Shown: piece after piece, positions 28,293-37,489 of the stretch
Layout of the letters: each line of letters begins with the position of its first letter
Position numbering within the stretch: position 1 is the first letter of the stretch
NCBI RefSeq assembly: GCF_016734905.1
Contig: NZ_JAERPO010000001.1
Coordinates: forward strand, 62,001 to 126,000
DNA from: Sphingopyxis jiangsuensis
GTDB taxonomy: Bacteria > Pseudomonadota > Alphaproteobacteria > Sphingomonadales > Sphingomonadaceae
Direction of reading: 5' to 3'
Length of the DNA: 64,000 nt
Notes under the pieces: model-generated
What the model saw: only the letters and a program-made list of their open reading frames with translations
Database searches by the model: none
What the model was told of the DNA's origin: nothing
Translations under genes and position numbers: made by a program

Positions 28293-29479
28293 GTCGGGTC
28301 GGCGGCGACCGAGGGCTCGATCTCGCTCATTACCATCTTGCCATGCTTGACGGCAAAGCCGACGCGCCCTTCGACAAGGTCGAGCGCGGCGTGGCCGAAC
28401 ACGTCATAGCGCCAGCCTTGCATCATCGCGATCCCGTCGCGGCGTCCCGCCGCAAGCGCTTCGAGGTCGTCGCTGCGCGCGATGAGGCGCGCGGCGACAT
28501 TGAGTTCGCGCGAACGTATCTTGAGGAGCAACTTGAGCAGGTCGGCGACGAGCGCGCCCTCCTTGCCGAGGCCGGGACCGCGTGGCGCGCGGTCGGGCAT
28601 ATCCTCCTTGGAAAGCGGCTGCGCGCCGGTGAGCGCTTCGATCAGCCGCGCGCCGATGTCGTTCGATTTCCAGGTCGCCGACAATCCGCGCACGCGGCCA
28701 AGCCCGTCCTGGTCCTTCGGGGGATGCGCAGCGAGGTCGGCGAGCGTTTCGTCCTTGACGATGCGGCCGCGCGGCAGATTCTTGTTGCGCGCCTCGCGCT
28801 CGCGCCATGCGGCAAGCGCCTTCAAACGTCCCAGAACGTCGGGCTTGCGCGAGGGTATCTTGATGCGCTGCCACGCCCTGTCGGGATCGAGATTGTAATT
28901 GGCGGGATCGGCGAGTTTCTCCATTTCCTCGTCGAGCCAGTGGCCGCGACCCGTCTTGACGAGCTTTTTGAGCATCATCGGGAAAATCTGGGCGAGGTGG
29001 GTGACGTCGCCGATCGCATAGTCGATCTGGCGCTTGTCGAGCGGTCGCCGGCTCCAATCGGTAAAACGCGCGCCCTTGTCGAGCGCGATGCCGAGCCACG
29101 CCTCGACAAGGTTCGAATAGCCGACCTGCTCAGCCTGGCCGAGCGCCATCTGGCCGATCTGCGTGTCGAAGATGGGGTGGGGCGTCTTGCCGGTCAGATT
29201 ATAGATGATTTCGACATCCTGACCGCCGGCATGGAAGACCTTCAATACCTCTTCATTGTCGACAAGCAGGTCGAGCAGCGGCTTCAGTTCGATCCCCGGC
29301 GCCATCGGGTCAATTGCGGCGGCATGGTCGCTGTTCGCCACCTGGATCAGACACAGCTCGGGCCAGAAGGTGTTTTCGCGCATGAATTCGGTGTCGACGG
29401 CGATGAAATCGCTGTCTTTTATCAAAGCTACGAATTGCTGGAGCGCCGCACTGGACTCGATCAACGGATGGACTTGCAT
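28289..29479 (-). CDS. rnd: Ribonuclease D
   Basis: 3'-5' exonuclease that trims tRNA precursors. The 396 residues have the DEDD nuclease core: AVDTEFMRENTFWPELCLIQ (Asp/Glu of motif I, about 28-47), FHAGGQDVEIIYN (motif II) and YAIGDVTHL (motif III Tyr/Asp, about 174-182). An HRDC-type helical region follows (KALAAWREREARNKNLPRG). It converges with ppx, the 3' ends being separated by 10 bases, and is divergent from the small membrane-protein gene. Confidence 0.96.
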   Translation of the reverse strand: MQVHPLIESSAALQQFVALIKDSDFIAVDTEFMRENTFWPELCLIQVANSDHAAAIDPMAPGIELKPLLDLLVDNEEVLKVFHAGGQDVEIIYNLTGKTPHPIFDTQIGQMALGQAEQVGYSNLVEAWLGIALDKGARFTDWSRRPLDKRQIDYAIGDVTHLAQIFPMMLKKLVKTGRGHWLDEEMEKLADPANYNLDPDRAWQRIKIPSRKPDVLGRLKALAAWREREARNKNLPRGRIVKDETLADLAAHPPKDQDGLGRVRGLSATWKSNDIGARLIEALTGAQPLSKEDMPDRAPRGPGLGKEGALVADLLKLLLKIRSRELNVAARLIARSDDLEALAAGRRDGIAMMQGWRYDVFGHAALDLVEGRVGFAVKHGKMVMSEIEPSVAADPT

Positions 29480-29583
29480 AACGCGCCTATACAGCTAGTT
29501 GGCGAAGACAGGCACGAAAAAATACCACTCTCTCTTCGGGTCGCGAACCGGATCAACCGGACTGGGTAACATGAGGGGGTAAC

Positions 29584-29916
29584 ATGATGATGTGGATGGG
29601 CTGGGGGCTGTGCGCCCTGCTGCTGTTCGCGCTGTACGGCCAGTATCTGACCGGACAGGCCGACATTTTCGTCTCGATCGCCAACCCGCGCCCGCTCGAC
29701 GAGGAACGGATGGTCGTAACCCTGAAGGGCTGGGGTTTCGCAAGCGCGGCGCGGCTGCCCTTCGTCACGCCCGAAGCCGACCACGGGCTCTGCGATCTGC
29801 GCGTCTTTGCGACGCGGCGGCAAATGCTCGTCGCCATCGCGACGTTGGGGTATCTTCGGCCTGTGACCGTCGCGTGGCGCGCGCATGCCGGGGTCCAGCC
29901 GCTCGGGGTCGCCTGA
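29584..29916 (+). CDS. Small membrane-anchored protein of unknown function
   Basis: A 110-residue protein with one N-terminal hydrophobic segment (GWGLCALLLFALYGQYL, about 6-22) and a short soluble part. No family was recognised. Two copies of GGGTAACATGA-like sequence surround the start and GGGGG lies before it. Its stop overlaps the start of the next gene (TGATG at 29914-29918), so it is translated with the FAD-dependent oxidase and may anchor or assist it. The reading frame and coupling support a real gene. Confidence 0.65.
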   Translation: MMMWMGWGLCALLLFALYGQYLTGQADIFVSIANPRPLDEERMVVTLKGWGFASAARLPFVTPEADHGLCDLRVFATRRQMLVAIATLGYLRPVTVAWRAHAGVQPLGVA

Positions 29917-31427
29917 TGCCGATCGTGCAACTGGGGCGCGAAGGGCGCTGGACCAACTATCACGGCACCGGCACCTGCGAGGCGGCGACGCGCTTTGCCT
30001 TGCGGAGCGGCGATGCCGAGCGCGGGCGCGACGAACTGGCCGCTGCCGCTCGTGAAGTGCGCGAGTGGCTGGCGGCGGCGCAGGCGGCGGGACGGCATGT
30101 CCGGCCATTGGGGGCAGGATGGTCGCCATCGAACATCAATATCGCGTCGCATTGCTGGCTGCTGCACACGCGGCGCTTCAACCGGTGTTTCCGGATTGCC
30201 GGGGACGATGTGCGTCCCGGCGTCGATGCCGCGTCGCTGATGCTCGTCGAGGCGGGCGCGCTCGTCGACGAGGTGTCGGACAAGCTGGAGGCGCAGGGGC
30301 GGTCCTTGTGGACGAGCGGAGCGGGAAACGGCCAGACCTTTGCCGGAGCCGCCGCCACCGGCACCCATGGTTCGATGGTCGCGCACGGCGGTATCCAGGA
30401 CCATATCCGCGCGATCCAGATCGTCACACCGGCAGGCGCGCAATGGGTCGAGCCGACAGCGGGCGTGATGAGCGATGAATTCATTGCGGCCACCGGATCG
30501 CAAGCGGTCCGCGACGATGCGCTTTTCGCGGCGGCGCAACTGCCGGTCGGCGCGCTCGGGGTCGTCACCGCGCTCGTCGTATCGAGCGTGCCGCGGTTCC
30601 TCGTCCGCCCGATCCAGAACTTGCGCCGGGTCGACCGGCGCGCGCTGAACTGGCTTTCCGCGGGAGAGTTTCGCCGCTTTTCGGCGGCCTATGCGCTCGA
30701 CCGCGACCCCGATTTCGTCCAGATGATCGTCAACCCCTACAAGCCGTTCAAGCGGCCGGCGATGCTGCGCTTCCTCTATCGCGAGCCATGGCGCGACGAT
30801 TGCCCGCGAGCGACGCCCGGCGAGCTAGGCGCCGGATATGACGCGCTGAGCCTGCTCGGGCGGCTGCTCGACGATTATCCGTGGGCGCGCGGCTGGCTGC
30901 TGCAATTCGCAATGAAGCTCGGCTATGCGGGCGGTCCCGATGTTCAAGACCCGCCGGTGTACGGAAGCTGGGGCGAGGGACTCGACACGCATCGCCCGCT
31001 CGCCGACCTGTTCAACGCTTCGGTGACGATCGACCGCGCCGATCTTGCCTATGTGTTCGAACAGATTTGCGGCGTGTATGCGCGCCACGGCGGCTCCACC
31101 GTTGTTACCTTGCGCTTCATGGAGCGCGCGCAAGGACTGCTCGCCCCTGCGCGTTTTGCGCACAATGCGGTGATAGATTTCGACGGTCCGCGCAGCCAGC
31201 GCACCGCTGATGCCTATGCGCGCGTCGTCGAACGGCTCGATGCCGAAGGGATCGCCTTCACGCGCCACTGGGCCAAGAGCTGCAATCTCGACGCCGCGCG
31301 GGTCGAGATCGATTATGGCGAGGATTTCCGCCGCTGGTGTGCGGCGCGCGACCGGCTGATCCCCGATCCGGCCCACCGTCGCCTGTTTGCGAGCGACGTG
31401 CTCGACGGACTCGGCCTGACTTGCTGA
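29916..31427 (+). CDS. FAD-binding oxidase (PCMH type, D-arabinonolactone-oxidase-like)
   Basis: A 503-residue flavoprotein. The FAD-binding type-4 domain shows HVRPLGAGWSPSN (about 59-71), LVEAGALVDEVSDKLEAQG and the phosphate loop SGAGNGQTFAGAAATGTHGS (about 136-155). The C-terminal part, with ARVEIDYGEDFRRW near the end, resembles sugar-lactone or alditol oxidases. The ATG is fixed by a TGATG overlap with the preceding small gene. The substrate is unknown; the pair forms a two-gene unit divergent from rnd. Confidence 0.85.
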   Translation: MPIVQLGREGRWTNYHGTGTCEAATRFALRSGDAERGRDELAAAAREVREWLAAAQAAGRHVRPLGAGWSPSNINIASHCWLLHTRRFNRCFRIAGDDVRPGVDAASLMLVEAGALVDEVSDKLEAQGRSLWTSGAGNGQTFAGAAATGTHGSMVAHGGIQDHIRAIQIVTPAGAQWVEPTAGVMSDEFIAATGSQAVRDDALFAAAQLPVGALGVVTALVVSSVPRFLVRPIQNLRRVDRRALNWLSAGEFRRFSAAYALDRDPDFVQMIVNPYKPFKRPAMLRFLYREPWRDDCPRATPGELGAGYDALSLLGRLLDDYPWARGWLLQFAMKLGYAGGPDVQDPPVYGSWGEGLDTHRPLADLFNASVTIDRADLAYVFEQICGVYARHGGSTVVTLRFMERAQGLLAPARFAHNAVIDFDGPRSQRTADAYARVVERLDAEGIAFTRHWAKSCNLDAARVEIDYGEDFRRWCAARDRLIPDPAHRRLFASDVLDGLGLTC

Positions 31428-31442
31428 AATGCGCCTCTGCCC

Positions 31443-31471
31443 TTGACAAATGGCGCGCCGCCCTGCCTTAG
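31443..31471 (+). promoter_or_regulatory. Candidate promoter of aspS
   Basis: A consensus -35 box TTGACA (31443-31448) lies 16-18 bases before the weak -10 candidate CCTTAG (31466-31471), 58 bases before the aspS ATG. The -35 match is strong and the -10 is poor, so this is tentative. Confidence 0.35.
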
Positions 31472-31528
31472 GCGCGGCCATAAATCACATATCGCGTGAT
31501 TTCCCCCAACCACTGAAAGACCATCGAA

Positions 31529-33310
31529 ATGCACGCCTATCGCACCCATCATTGCGGCCAGCTTCGCAGCCAGGATGTCGGACAGACGGTCCGCGTGTCG
31601 GGCTGGGTGCATCGCAAGCGCGATCATGGCGGGCTGCTCTTCGTCGACCTGCGCGACCATTATGGGCTGACGCAGATTGTGGCGGACTCGAGCGATGCCG
31701 CGTTCGCGACGCTCGACGGCCTGCGCGCCGAGAGCGTGGTGACGATCACCGGCGAGGTCGTCGCGCGTTCGGCCGAGACGGTCAATGCGAACCTTCCGAC
31801 CGGCGAGATCGAGGTGCGCGCGCGCGAGGTTTCGGTGCAGTCGGCGGCGGCCGAACTGCCGCTGCCGGTCGCGGGCGAACAGGAGTATCCCGAGGATATC
31901 CGCCTGAAATACCGCTTCCTCGACCTGCGCCGCGAGCGACTCCACCGCAATATCCTGCTGCGCTCGAACGTCATCGCGTCCTTGCGCCGCCGCATGGTCG
32001 AACAGGGCTTCACCGAATATCAAACGCCGATCCTGACCGCCTCGTCGCCCGAGGGCGCGCGCGACTATCTGGTGCCCAGCCGCGTCCATCCCGGCAAATT
32101 CTATGCGCTGCCGCAGGCGCCGCAGATGTTCAAGCAGCTGCTGATGGTCGCGGGTTTCGACCGTTATTTCCAGATCGCGCCCTGCTTCCGCGATGAAGAC
32201 GCGCGCGCCGATCGTTCGCCCGGCGAATTCTATCAGCTCGATTTCGAGATGAGTTTCGTTACGCAGGATGACGTCTTCAACGCCATCGAACCGGTGCTCG
32301 CGGGCGTGTTCGAGGAATTTGCGAACGGCAAGTCGGTGACGCCTGCCGGCAGCTTTCCGCGCATTCCGTACCGCGAATCGATGCTGAAATATGGCAACGA
32401 CAAGCCCGACCTTCGCAACCCGCTGATCATCAGCGACGTGTCGGCGCATTTCGAAGGGTCGGGCTTCGGCCGCTTCGCCGACATCGTCGCGGCAGGCGAC
32501 GTCGTGCGCGCGGTTCCCGCGCCGGGTACTGCCGAAAAGAGCCGCAAATTCTTCGACGACATGAATAGCTGGGCGCAAGGCGAAGGCTTTGCGGGCCTCG
32601 GCTATGCGACGCGCAAGGGCGGCGAGTGGGGCGGCCCGATCGCCAAGAACCACGGCCCGGAGAAGATGGACGCGCTTGCCGCCGAACTCGGTCTCGGCCC
32701 CGATGACGGGCTGTTCTTTGCCGCGGGCAAGGAAGCGGTCGCGGCGAAGCTGGCGGGTCTGGCGCGCACGCGCGTTGCCGAACAGCTTGAGCTGATCGAC
32801 GAAAACAAGTTCGAAATGTGCTGGATCGTCGACTTCCCGATGTTCGAGGCCGACGAGGACACCGGCAAGATCGATTTCAGCCACAACCCCTTCTCGATGC
32901 CGCAGGGCGAACTCGAAGCGCTCGAGACGAAGGACCCGCTCGACATCCTCGCGTGGCAATATGACATCGTCTGTAACGGCGTCGAACTGTCGTCGGGCGC
33001 GATCCGGAACCATCGCCCCGATATCATGTACAAGGCGTTCGAGATTGCGGGCTATTCGCAGGCCGAGGTCGATGCGAATTTCAGCGGCATGATCAACGCG
33101 TTCAAGTTCGGCGCGCCGCCGCACGGCGGATCGGCACCGGGCGTCGATCGCATCGTGATGCTGCTCGCCGACGAGCCCAATATTCGCGAGGTCGTGGTCT
33201 TCCCGATGAACCAGAAGGCCGAAGACCTGATGATGGGCGCGCCGGCGCCGGTCAGCGACAAGCAGCTGAAAGAACTCGGCATCCGGATCGTTGACGGCCC
33301 CAAGAGCTGA
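31529..33310 (+). CDS. aspS: Aspartyl-tRNA synthetase
   Basis: Class II aminoacyl-tRNA synthetase of the bacterial type, 593 residues. The OB-fold anticodon domain is at the start ([27 protein letters not shown], about 20-40), then class II motif 2 around [20 protein letters not shown], a GAD insertion near 290-430, and motif 3 [14 protein letters not shown] near 540-553. Alphaproteobacterial enzymes of this group often charge both tRNA-Asp and tRNA-Asn where GatCAB exists, but that cannot be decided here. Confidence 0.97.
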   Translation: MHAYRTHHCGQLRSQDVGQTVRVSGWVHRKRDHGGLLFVDLRDHYGLTQIVADSSDAAFATLDGLRAESVVTITGEVVARSAETVNANLPTGEIEVRAREVSVQSAAAELPLPVAGEQEYPEDIRLKYRFLDLRRERLHRNILLRSNVIASLRRRMVEQGFTEYQTPILTASSPEGARDYLVPSRVHPGKFYALPQAPQMFKQLLMVAGFDRYFQIAPCFRDEDARADRSPGEFYQLDFEMSFVTQDDVFNAIEPVLAGVFEEFANGKSVTPAGSFPRIPYRESMLKYGNDKPDLRNPLIISDVSAHFEGSGFGRFADIVAAGDVVRAVPAPGTAEKSRKFFDDMNSWAQGEGFAGLGYATRKGGEWGGPIAKNHGPEKMDALAAELGLGPDDGLFFAAGKEAVAAKLAGLARTRVAEQLELIDENKFEMCWIVDFPMFEADEDTGKIDFSHNPFSMPQGELEALETKDPLDILAWQYDIVCNGVELSSGAIRNHRPDIMYKAFEIAGYSQAEVDANFSGMINAFKFGAPPHGGSAPGVDRIVMLLADEPNIREVVVFPMNQKAEDLMMGAPAPVSDKQLKELGIRIVDGPKS

Positions 33311-33416
33311 TCGCGCGCGCGATTCCGTTCCCAAACGGGACAGCTTCGCCCCCTTTGCCGCTTCGCCTCGCGGGCGCCGCTGTGGTAGCAGCGGCGTTCA
33401 CGCGAGGGGTTTTGCG

Positions 33417-34202
33417 ATGACGATCGATCTCGCCGACTATGAGTCCGGCGCGAAACTTGACGGCAATTACGGCGAAGCACTGAAGACGCTGCAGGAGCGG
33501 CTCGAACGCGTGCAGGCCGCGCATATCACCCATGCACAGCGCAGCGTCATCATGCTCGAAGGCTGGGACGCCGCGGGGAAGGGTGGGATCATCAAGCGGA
33601 TGACCGCGCTGCTCGACCCGCGGTATTTCGAAGTATGGCCGATCGGTGCGCCGAGCGACGAGGAAAAGGCACGCCATTTTCTGTGGCGCTTCTGGAAGCG
33701 GCTGCCCGGCAACCGCGAAATATCGATCTTTGATCGCAGCTGGTACGGCCGCGTCCTCGTCGAACGCGTCGAGGGGTTCGCCAGCGAGGCCGAGTGGCGC
33801 AAGGGCTATGACGAGATCAACGAGTTCGAGGCGCAGCTGACCGGGAGCAACACCAACCTCGTCAAGCTGTTCGTTCATGTCACGCAGGACGAACAGGACA
33901 AGCGCTTTGCCGACCGGCTCGACAAGCCGTGGAAGCGCTGGAAGACGGGAACCGAGGATTTTCGCAACAGGGCGAAGCGCAAGGCCTATCTGACCGCGCT
34001 CGCGGATATGTTCGAGCAGACGGATACGCGCTGGGCGCCGTGGAAGGTGATCGACGGCAACAACAAGAAGGCGGCGCGGATCGCTGCGCTCACCCATGTG
34101 GCCGAAGTGCTCGAGGCCGCGGTGCCGATGACGCCGCTCGAACGCGACCCCGCAGTGGTGAAACTGGCCGAAAAGGCGTTCGGCTACGCGCCCAAGGCCT
34201 AG
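33417..34202 (+). CDS. Polyphosphate kinase 2 family protein
   Basis: PPK2-type enzyme that uses polyphosphate to phosphorylate nucleotides (or the reverse). The 261 residues form one P-loop domain: Walker A EGWDAAGKGGIIKRM (about 49-63), lid residues PGNREISIFDRSWYGRVLVERVEG with Walker B FDRSWYGR (about 103-110), and WKRWKTGTEDFRNR. The ATG at 33417 follows an AGGGG ribosome site. Together with ppk1 and ppx in the same window the cell has both polyphosphate kinase types. Whether it acts on ADP, GDP or AMP is undetermined. Confidence 0.93.
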   Translation: MTIDLADYESGAKLDGNYGEALKTLQERLERVQAAHITHAQRSVIMLEGWDAAGKGGIIKRMTALLDPRYFEVWPIGAPSDEEKARHFLWRFWKRLPGNREISIFDRSWYGRVLVERVEGFASEAEWRKGYDEINEFEAQLTGSNTNLVKLFVHVTQDEQDKRFADRLDKPWKRWKTGTEDFRNRAKRKAYLTALADMFEQTDTRWAPWKVIDGNNKKAARIAALTHVAEVLEAAVPMTPLERDPAVVKLAEKAFGYAPKA

Positions 34203-34244
34203 GCACGGCTAGCAATCTGCGGCGCCACTCGCTACATCGACGCG

Positions 34245-34781
34245 ATGAGCCGTGCGAAGAGATCCGACGACTGGGGCTTTCCCCGCTGGCGCGCCTATGG
34301 CGCGTCGCGTGAGGCGCAGCGCGTGCGTCTCTGCGACCGGCACGGCTGCGAGGCGCCGGGGAAATGTCCCGCGCCCAAATCGCCAAACAGTCCCGAACGC
34401 TGGTATTTTTGCGAAGCGCATGCCGCCGAGTATAACCGCGGTTGGGATTATTTTGCGGGACTGTCGGCCGAAGACGCCGCCGAACGCGCTGCCGAGGAAG
34501 CACGCGGTGCGCGCAGCTATGCCCGCGCACAGCATTATAGCTGGGGCGGCGCGGGTGACGGCAGCCGCAGCGCCGACGAAATGCGCGCGCTCGAAGTGCT
34601 GGGGCTCGACCCCGACGCCGATTTCGACGCGACCAAAAAGGCGTGGCGCGCCTATGCCAAGGAATGCCACCCCGACGTCAAACCCGGCGACGAGGAGGCG
34701 GCGAAACGCTTCGCGACGGGACAGGCGGCGTTCGAGGTGCTCAAACAGGCCGAAGAACGCAAAAGCTGGAAGCCGGCGTAA
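34245..34781 (+). CDS. J-domain (DnaJ-like) protein
   Basis: A 178-residue protein whose last about 65 residues form a J domain: ALEVLGLDPDADFDATKKAW then the HPD motif in ECHPDVKPGDEEAAKRF (about 144-146). J domains stimulate the ATPase of DnaK-type chaperones. The N-terminal half has paired Cys and His (LCDRHGCEAPGKCPAP and WYFCEAHAAEYN), suggesting a small metal-binding part. C-terminal J domains of this type are common in alphaproteobacteria. It follows the PPK2 gene by 42 bases. Confidence 0.88.
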   Translation: MSRAKRSDDWGFPRWRAYGASREAQRVRLCDRHGCEAPGKCPAPKSPNSPERWYFCEAHAAEYNRGWDYFAGLSAEDAAERAAEEARGARSYARAQHYSWGGAGDGSRSADEMRALEVLGLDPDADFDATKKAWRAYAKECHPDVKPGDEEAAKRFATGQAAFEVLKQAEERKSWKPA

Positions 34782-34970
34782 GGAAGGCTTCGCGCTTCCG
34801 CGATTGAAACGGTTCGAATGGCAATCGCGGCGCCCCACAGGGTGCCGGATTGGCCAGATCCTGTCCGGCGGACATCGGTTCGTCGCGTTTTGCTAGCAAA
34901 TTTAGAAACTTCGGCGATAGATCCAATTCAGTCGGGGGATCATGCCCGGCGGGCTTTGCTGGCGGGGGCG

Positions 34971-36077
34971 ATGGAGCGGCGTGCCGAACCGGATTGGGAC
35001 GAGATTTTCATGCAGGCTGCATTGCAGCCCGAGACATGGCTTGACGCGCTCGACGCGCTGGCGCGGCATACCGGATCGAGCCACGGCCAGTTGATCGGCG
35101 TCGGCGGCGCCCGTGAAATTCCGTTCAACCTCGTGACAAATTTCGCACCCGGGCTGGTCGAACATTTTGCCGAGCAAGGCTGGGGCGCGGAAACGCAAAA
35201 TTTCCGCGTTGCCGCTTCGAACCGGCATGTCGAACGCGGCTATTATGACCCGGTGCTGCACGAGGATCATTACGACGCCGTGATGCCCGGCCTCGCGTCG
35301 CTCGAATATGTCGAATGGTGCGAGGAAATCGGCATCCCGTTCGGGTGCCAGACGAATCTGGTCATCGACAAATTCGGCGTCATCGGTCTCGCGACCCTGC
35401 GCAACCGCAAGGACGGCCGCACGACCGCGGACCAGCGCAAGCGGTTCGCGTCGGGCGCCACAGCAGCGCGCCGCGCCGTTCGCCTGCAGGAAAAGATCGA
35501 GGGTGAGCAGGCAAAGCTGATGGCCGGGGCGTTCGATGCGATCAATGTCAGCGCGTTTATCGTCGATGCGCGCGGGCACCTGCTTGCCCATACGTCGGGG
35601 GCGGAAGCTCTATTGAAATCGGGCGACGTCCGGCTCGCCGGGGCGTCGATCGATGCCGCGGGAGCACCGTTGACGCTTGGCCAGGCGGTGCAGGCGCTCA
35701 TCGTCGATGACGGGTTCGATCATGTGCGGACGAGCTTGCCGGTCCGGCGCAACCGTCCCGCCGTCATTATCGAAGGATTCCGCTTGCCGCGGCGCGACTG
35801 GTCGCTCGGCAAATTGCCCCACGCCATTCTCGTCGCGAGCGGCCCCAAGCGCGATCGGTCGGGCGTCGCGCTCTATCTGTCCGCAATCTATCGGCTCAGT
35901 CCCGCGGAAGCCGACATTGCCGTGCGCCTGTTCGAGGGAAAGCCGCGCACGCAAATCGCGGACGAGCGGGGAGTGACGCCCGAAACGCTGCGTGGGCAGA
36001 TCAAGCAGATTTACCTCAAATGTGCGGTCGACGGCGAGGCCGAGTTGATGCGGCTTCTCGCTCCTGTGCTCGGCTGA
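34971..36077 (+). CDS. LuxR-type helix-turn-helix regulator with long N-terminal domain
   Basis: A 368-residue protein ending in a LuxR-like HTH: LSPAEADIAVRLFEGKPRTQ, then IADERGVTPETLRGQIKQIY (about 306-345). The N-terminal 280 residues resemble a PAS/GAF-like sensory fold by pattern (FDAINVSAFIVDARGHLLAH near 193-212) but no acyl-homoserine-lactone pocket was recognised. The ATG at 34971 is chosen because a G-rich site precedes it; an in-frame start at 34818 exists. No synthase gene is nearby, so it is an orphan regulator and the signal is unknown. Confidence 0.8.
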   Translation: MERRAEPDWDEIFMQAALQPETWLDALDALARHTGSSHGQLIGVGGAREIPFNLVTNFAPGLVEHFAEQGWGAETQNFRVAASNRHVERGYYDPVLHEDHYDAVMPGLASLEYVEWCEEIGIPFGCQTNLVIDKFGVIGLATLRNRKDGRTTADQRKRFASGATAARRAVRLQEKIEGEQAKLMAGAFDAINVSAFIVDARGHLLAHTSGAEALLKSGDVRLAGASIDAAGAPLTLGQAVQALIVDDGFDHVRTSLPVRRNRPAVIIEGFRLPRRDWSLGKLPHAILVASGPKRDRSGVALYLSAIYRLSPAEADIAVRLFEGKPRTQIADERGVTPETLRGQIKQIYLKCAVDGEAELMRLLAPVLG

Positions 36078-36078
36078 C

Positions 36079-36098
36079 CATCCCCCTTGAGGGGGATG
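36079..36098. repeat. Short palindrome after the LuxR-type gene
   Basis: CATCCCCC and GGGGGATG form a perfect 8-base stem around TTGA, starting 2 bases after the stop codon. No T-run follows, so it is either a rho-type or weak 3' end structure or a dispersed repeat. It is the first element of a 353-base stretch (36078-36430) that has no recognisable gene. Confidence 0.55.
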
Positions 36099-36143
36099 AA
36101 CGGCCCGCGCAATCCAAATAAGCATCGGCTTGCCAAGGGTTAA

Positions 36144-36274
36144 GGCTCTCGCAGTCTCGCCCGCCAACAAGGATGAGCGTGGGGGCACCATCCGATTCCT
36201 GCCGCTCGCCGCGACCCCGAGCGACAGGGCAAGGGTCCTCGACAGCGTTGTGCTGTGTGCGGCCTGGAAGAGCT
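36144..36274 (+). ncRNA. Putative structured RNA with 6S-like fold
   Basis: In this gene-free stretch the RNA can fold into a long interrupted hairpin. Outer pairs are 36144-36149 with 36269-36274 and 36161-36164 with 36259-36262. Inner pairs are 36182-36185 with 36237-36240, 36190-36193 with 36233-36236, 36198-36201 with 36225-36228 and 36203-36208 with 36218-36223. A small hairpin, ACAGC-GCTGT (36242-36256), stands on the 3' side of a central open region, as in 6S RNA, which binds sigma-70 polymerase. An intrinsic terminator follows directly. No clear promoter was found, the length (about 131, or 157 to the terminator) is slightly short, and no covariance search was possible. Confidence 0.5.
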
Positions 36275-36300
36275 CCGCCAGCGATGGCGGGGCTCTTTTC
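36270..36300 (+). terminator. Intrinsic terminator in the gap before the membrane-protein gene
   Basis: GAGCTCCGCCA (36270-36280) pairs with TGGCGGGGCTC (36285-36295) around GCGA, with one G-T pair, and is followed by TTTTC. It is 193 bases after the LuxR-type stop and 131 bases before the next start, so it most simply ends a transcript that begins inside the gap, such as the putative structured RNA. Confidence 0.8.
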
Positions 36301-36430
36301 GCAAATATGAGGTCCGGGAGCATGCAGCGCCGAAGTTCGGAAGGGCGTGGCCGGCGGGCGATCGCCGAACAATCTGTTCGGGCCGCTTGCCGATCCGCCC
36401 CAGCCTGCTACGCAATGCAAAAGGGACGAT

Positions 36431-37153
36431 ATGGCAAATCCTTGGGCGACGGACCGACGACAGCCATTCTATCCGGGGATCGGACTCGCGGGACTCGTGG
36501 TCATCGCCTTGGGTTTCGGCGTCACTTATGGGTTGCCGATGGCGCGGGGGACCTTTGCGGCGCCGTGGTTCGTGCATCTCCACGGCGCTTCGGCGCTAAC
36601 TTGGGTGCTTCTCTATATCGCGCAATCTGTGCTGGTGAGCACCGGTCGAACGTCGATTCATCGCCGCCTGGGGTTAAGTGCCCTCCCGGTGGCGGCCGCC
36701 ATCTGGGCCAGCGGCATCGCAACCGCGATCTGGGCTGCCCGGAGGGACCTGCCCGAAATGGGAACGATCGCCACGTCGAGCGTGGCGGGGACGTTGACGG
36801 GACTCAGCCTCTTTTTGATCATTGTGTTGGCGGCGCTCGCCCTGCGGCGTCGACCCGATTGGCATAAGCGGCTCGTCACACTGGCGACCATTCACTTGTT
36901 GTGGCCCGCTTTCTTCCGCCTGCGGCATTTGTTCCCGATGATTCCAAACCCCGAGATTACCCTGGCGCTTGTGGCGGCTTATGCGCCGATTTTGATCGCG
37001 GTGTTTCGCGACTATCGGCGTTTCGGGGCAATTCACCCGGTATGGCTCTTTGTGGCGCCCGCGCTCTTCATCGAGCAGAGCCTAGAAGTGGCGTTTTTCG
37101 ACCAGGGGCCGCATCGCTCATTTGGCGCAGCCCTGTTCAAGTTGCTGACCTAG
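36431..37153 (+). CDS. Multi-pass membrane protein of unknown function
   Basis: A 240-residue protein with about seven hydrophobic helices (for example GIGLAGLVVIALGFGVTYGL near 16-35 and VAGTLTGLSLFLIIVLAALAL near 116-136). Conserved-looking His residues sit at helix ends (WFVHLHGASALTWVL and RPDWHKRLVTLATIHLLWP), reminiscent of heme- or metal-handling membrane proteins such as DUF2306-like families, but no firm family is claimed. It stands alone after a terminator and converges with DUF952. Confidence 0.75.
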   Translation: MANPWATDRRQPFYPGIGLAGLVVIALGFGVTYGLPMARGTFAAPWFVHLHGASALTWVLLYIAQSVLVSTGRTSIHRRLGLSALPVAAAIWASGIATAIWAARRDLPEMGTIATSSVAGTLTGLSLFLIIVLAALALRRRPDWHKRLVTLATIHLLWPAFFRLRHLFPMIPNPEITLALVAAYAPILIAVFRDYRRFGAIHPVWLFVAPALFIEQSLEVAFFDQGPHRSFGAALFKLLT

Positions 37154-37170
37154 GGATCGACGCGTTCGCG

Positions 37171-37188
37171 CTAGGGTCCGCACCCTAG
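37171..37188. repeat. CTAGGG-N6-CCCTAG palindrome at a convergent junction
   Basis: CTAGGG (37171-37176) and CCCTAG (37183-37188) mirror each other across TCCGCA, extended to seven pairs by T and A. It includes the stop codon of the DUF952 gene. It matches the element at 28275-28292 in sequence pattern and in lying where two convergent genes end. Confidence 0.5.
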
Positions 37189-37489
37189 TGGCGCGGTCGC
37201 GCGCCAATCACCGCTTCGATCGGCAGGTCGCCGTAGATGTGCGGAAACAGATCGCCGTCGCGCGCCGCTTCCCAGCGTATCGTGTCGGCGACCTTGGTCA
37301 GGTCGACCTCGGCAATGATCAGTCGCTTCTGGCCCGCAAAATGCTTGGCAAGCGTGCCATTGAGCTGTTCGGCGGTCGAAAGGTGGATATAGCCGTCGGC
37401 GATGTCCACCGGCGCGCCGCGAAAGACGCGGTCGCGCTCGAACACCGCCCACTGCTCGGCGGTCAGGATCTTGAACGCGGTGGTGGCGG

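Noticed and set aside
34971-36077. Call as quorum-sensing LuxR receptor
   Set aside because: Only the HTH end fits; no autoinducer domain was recognised and no synthase gene is near.
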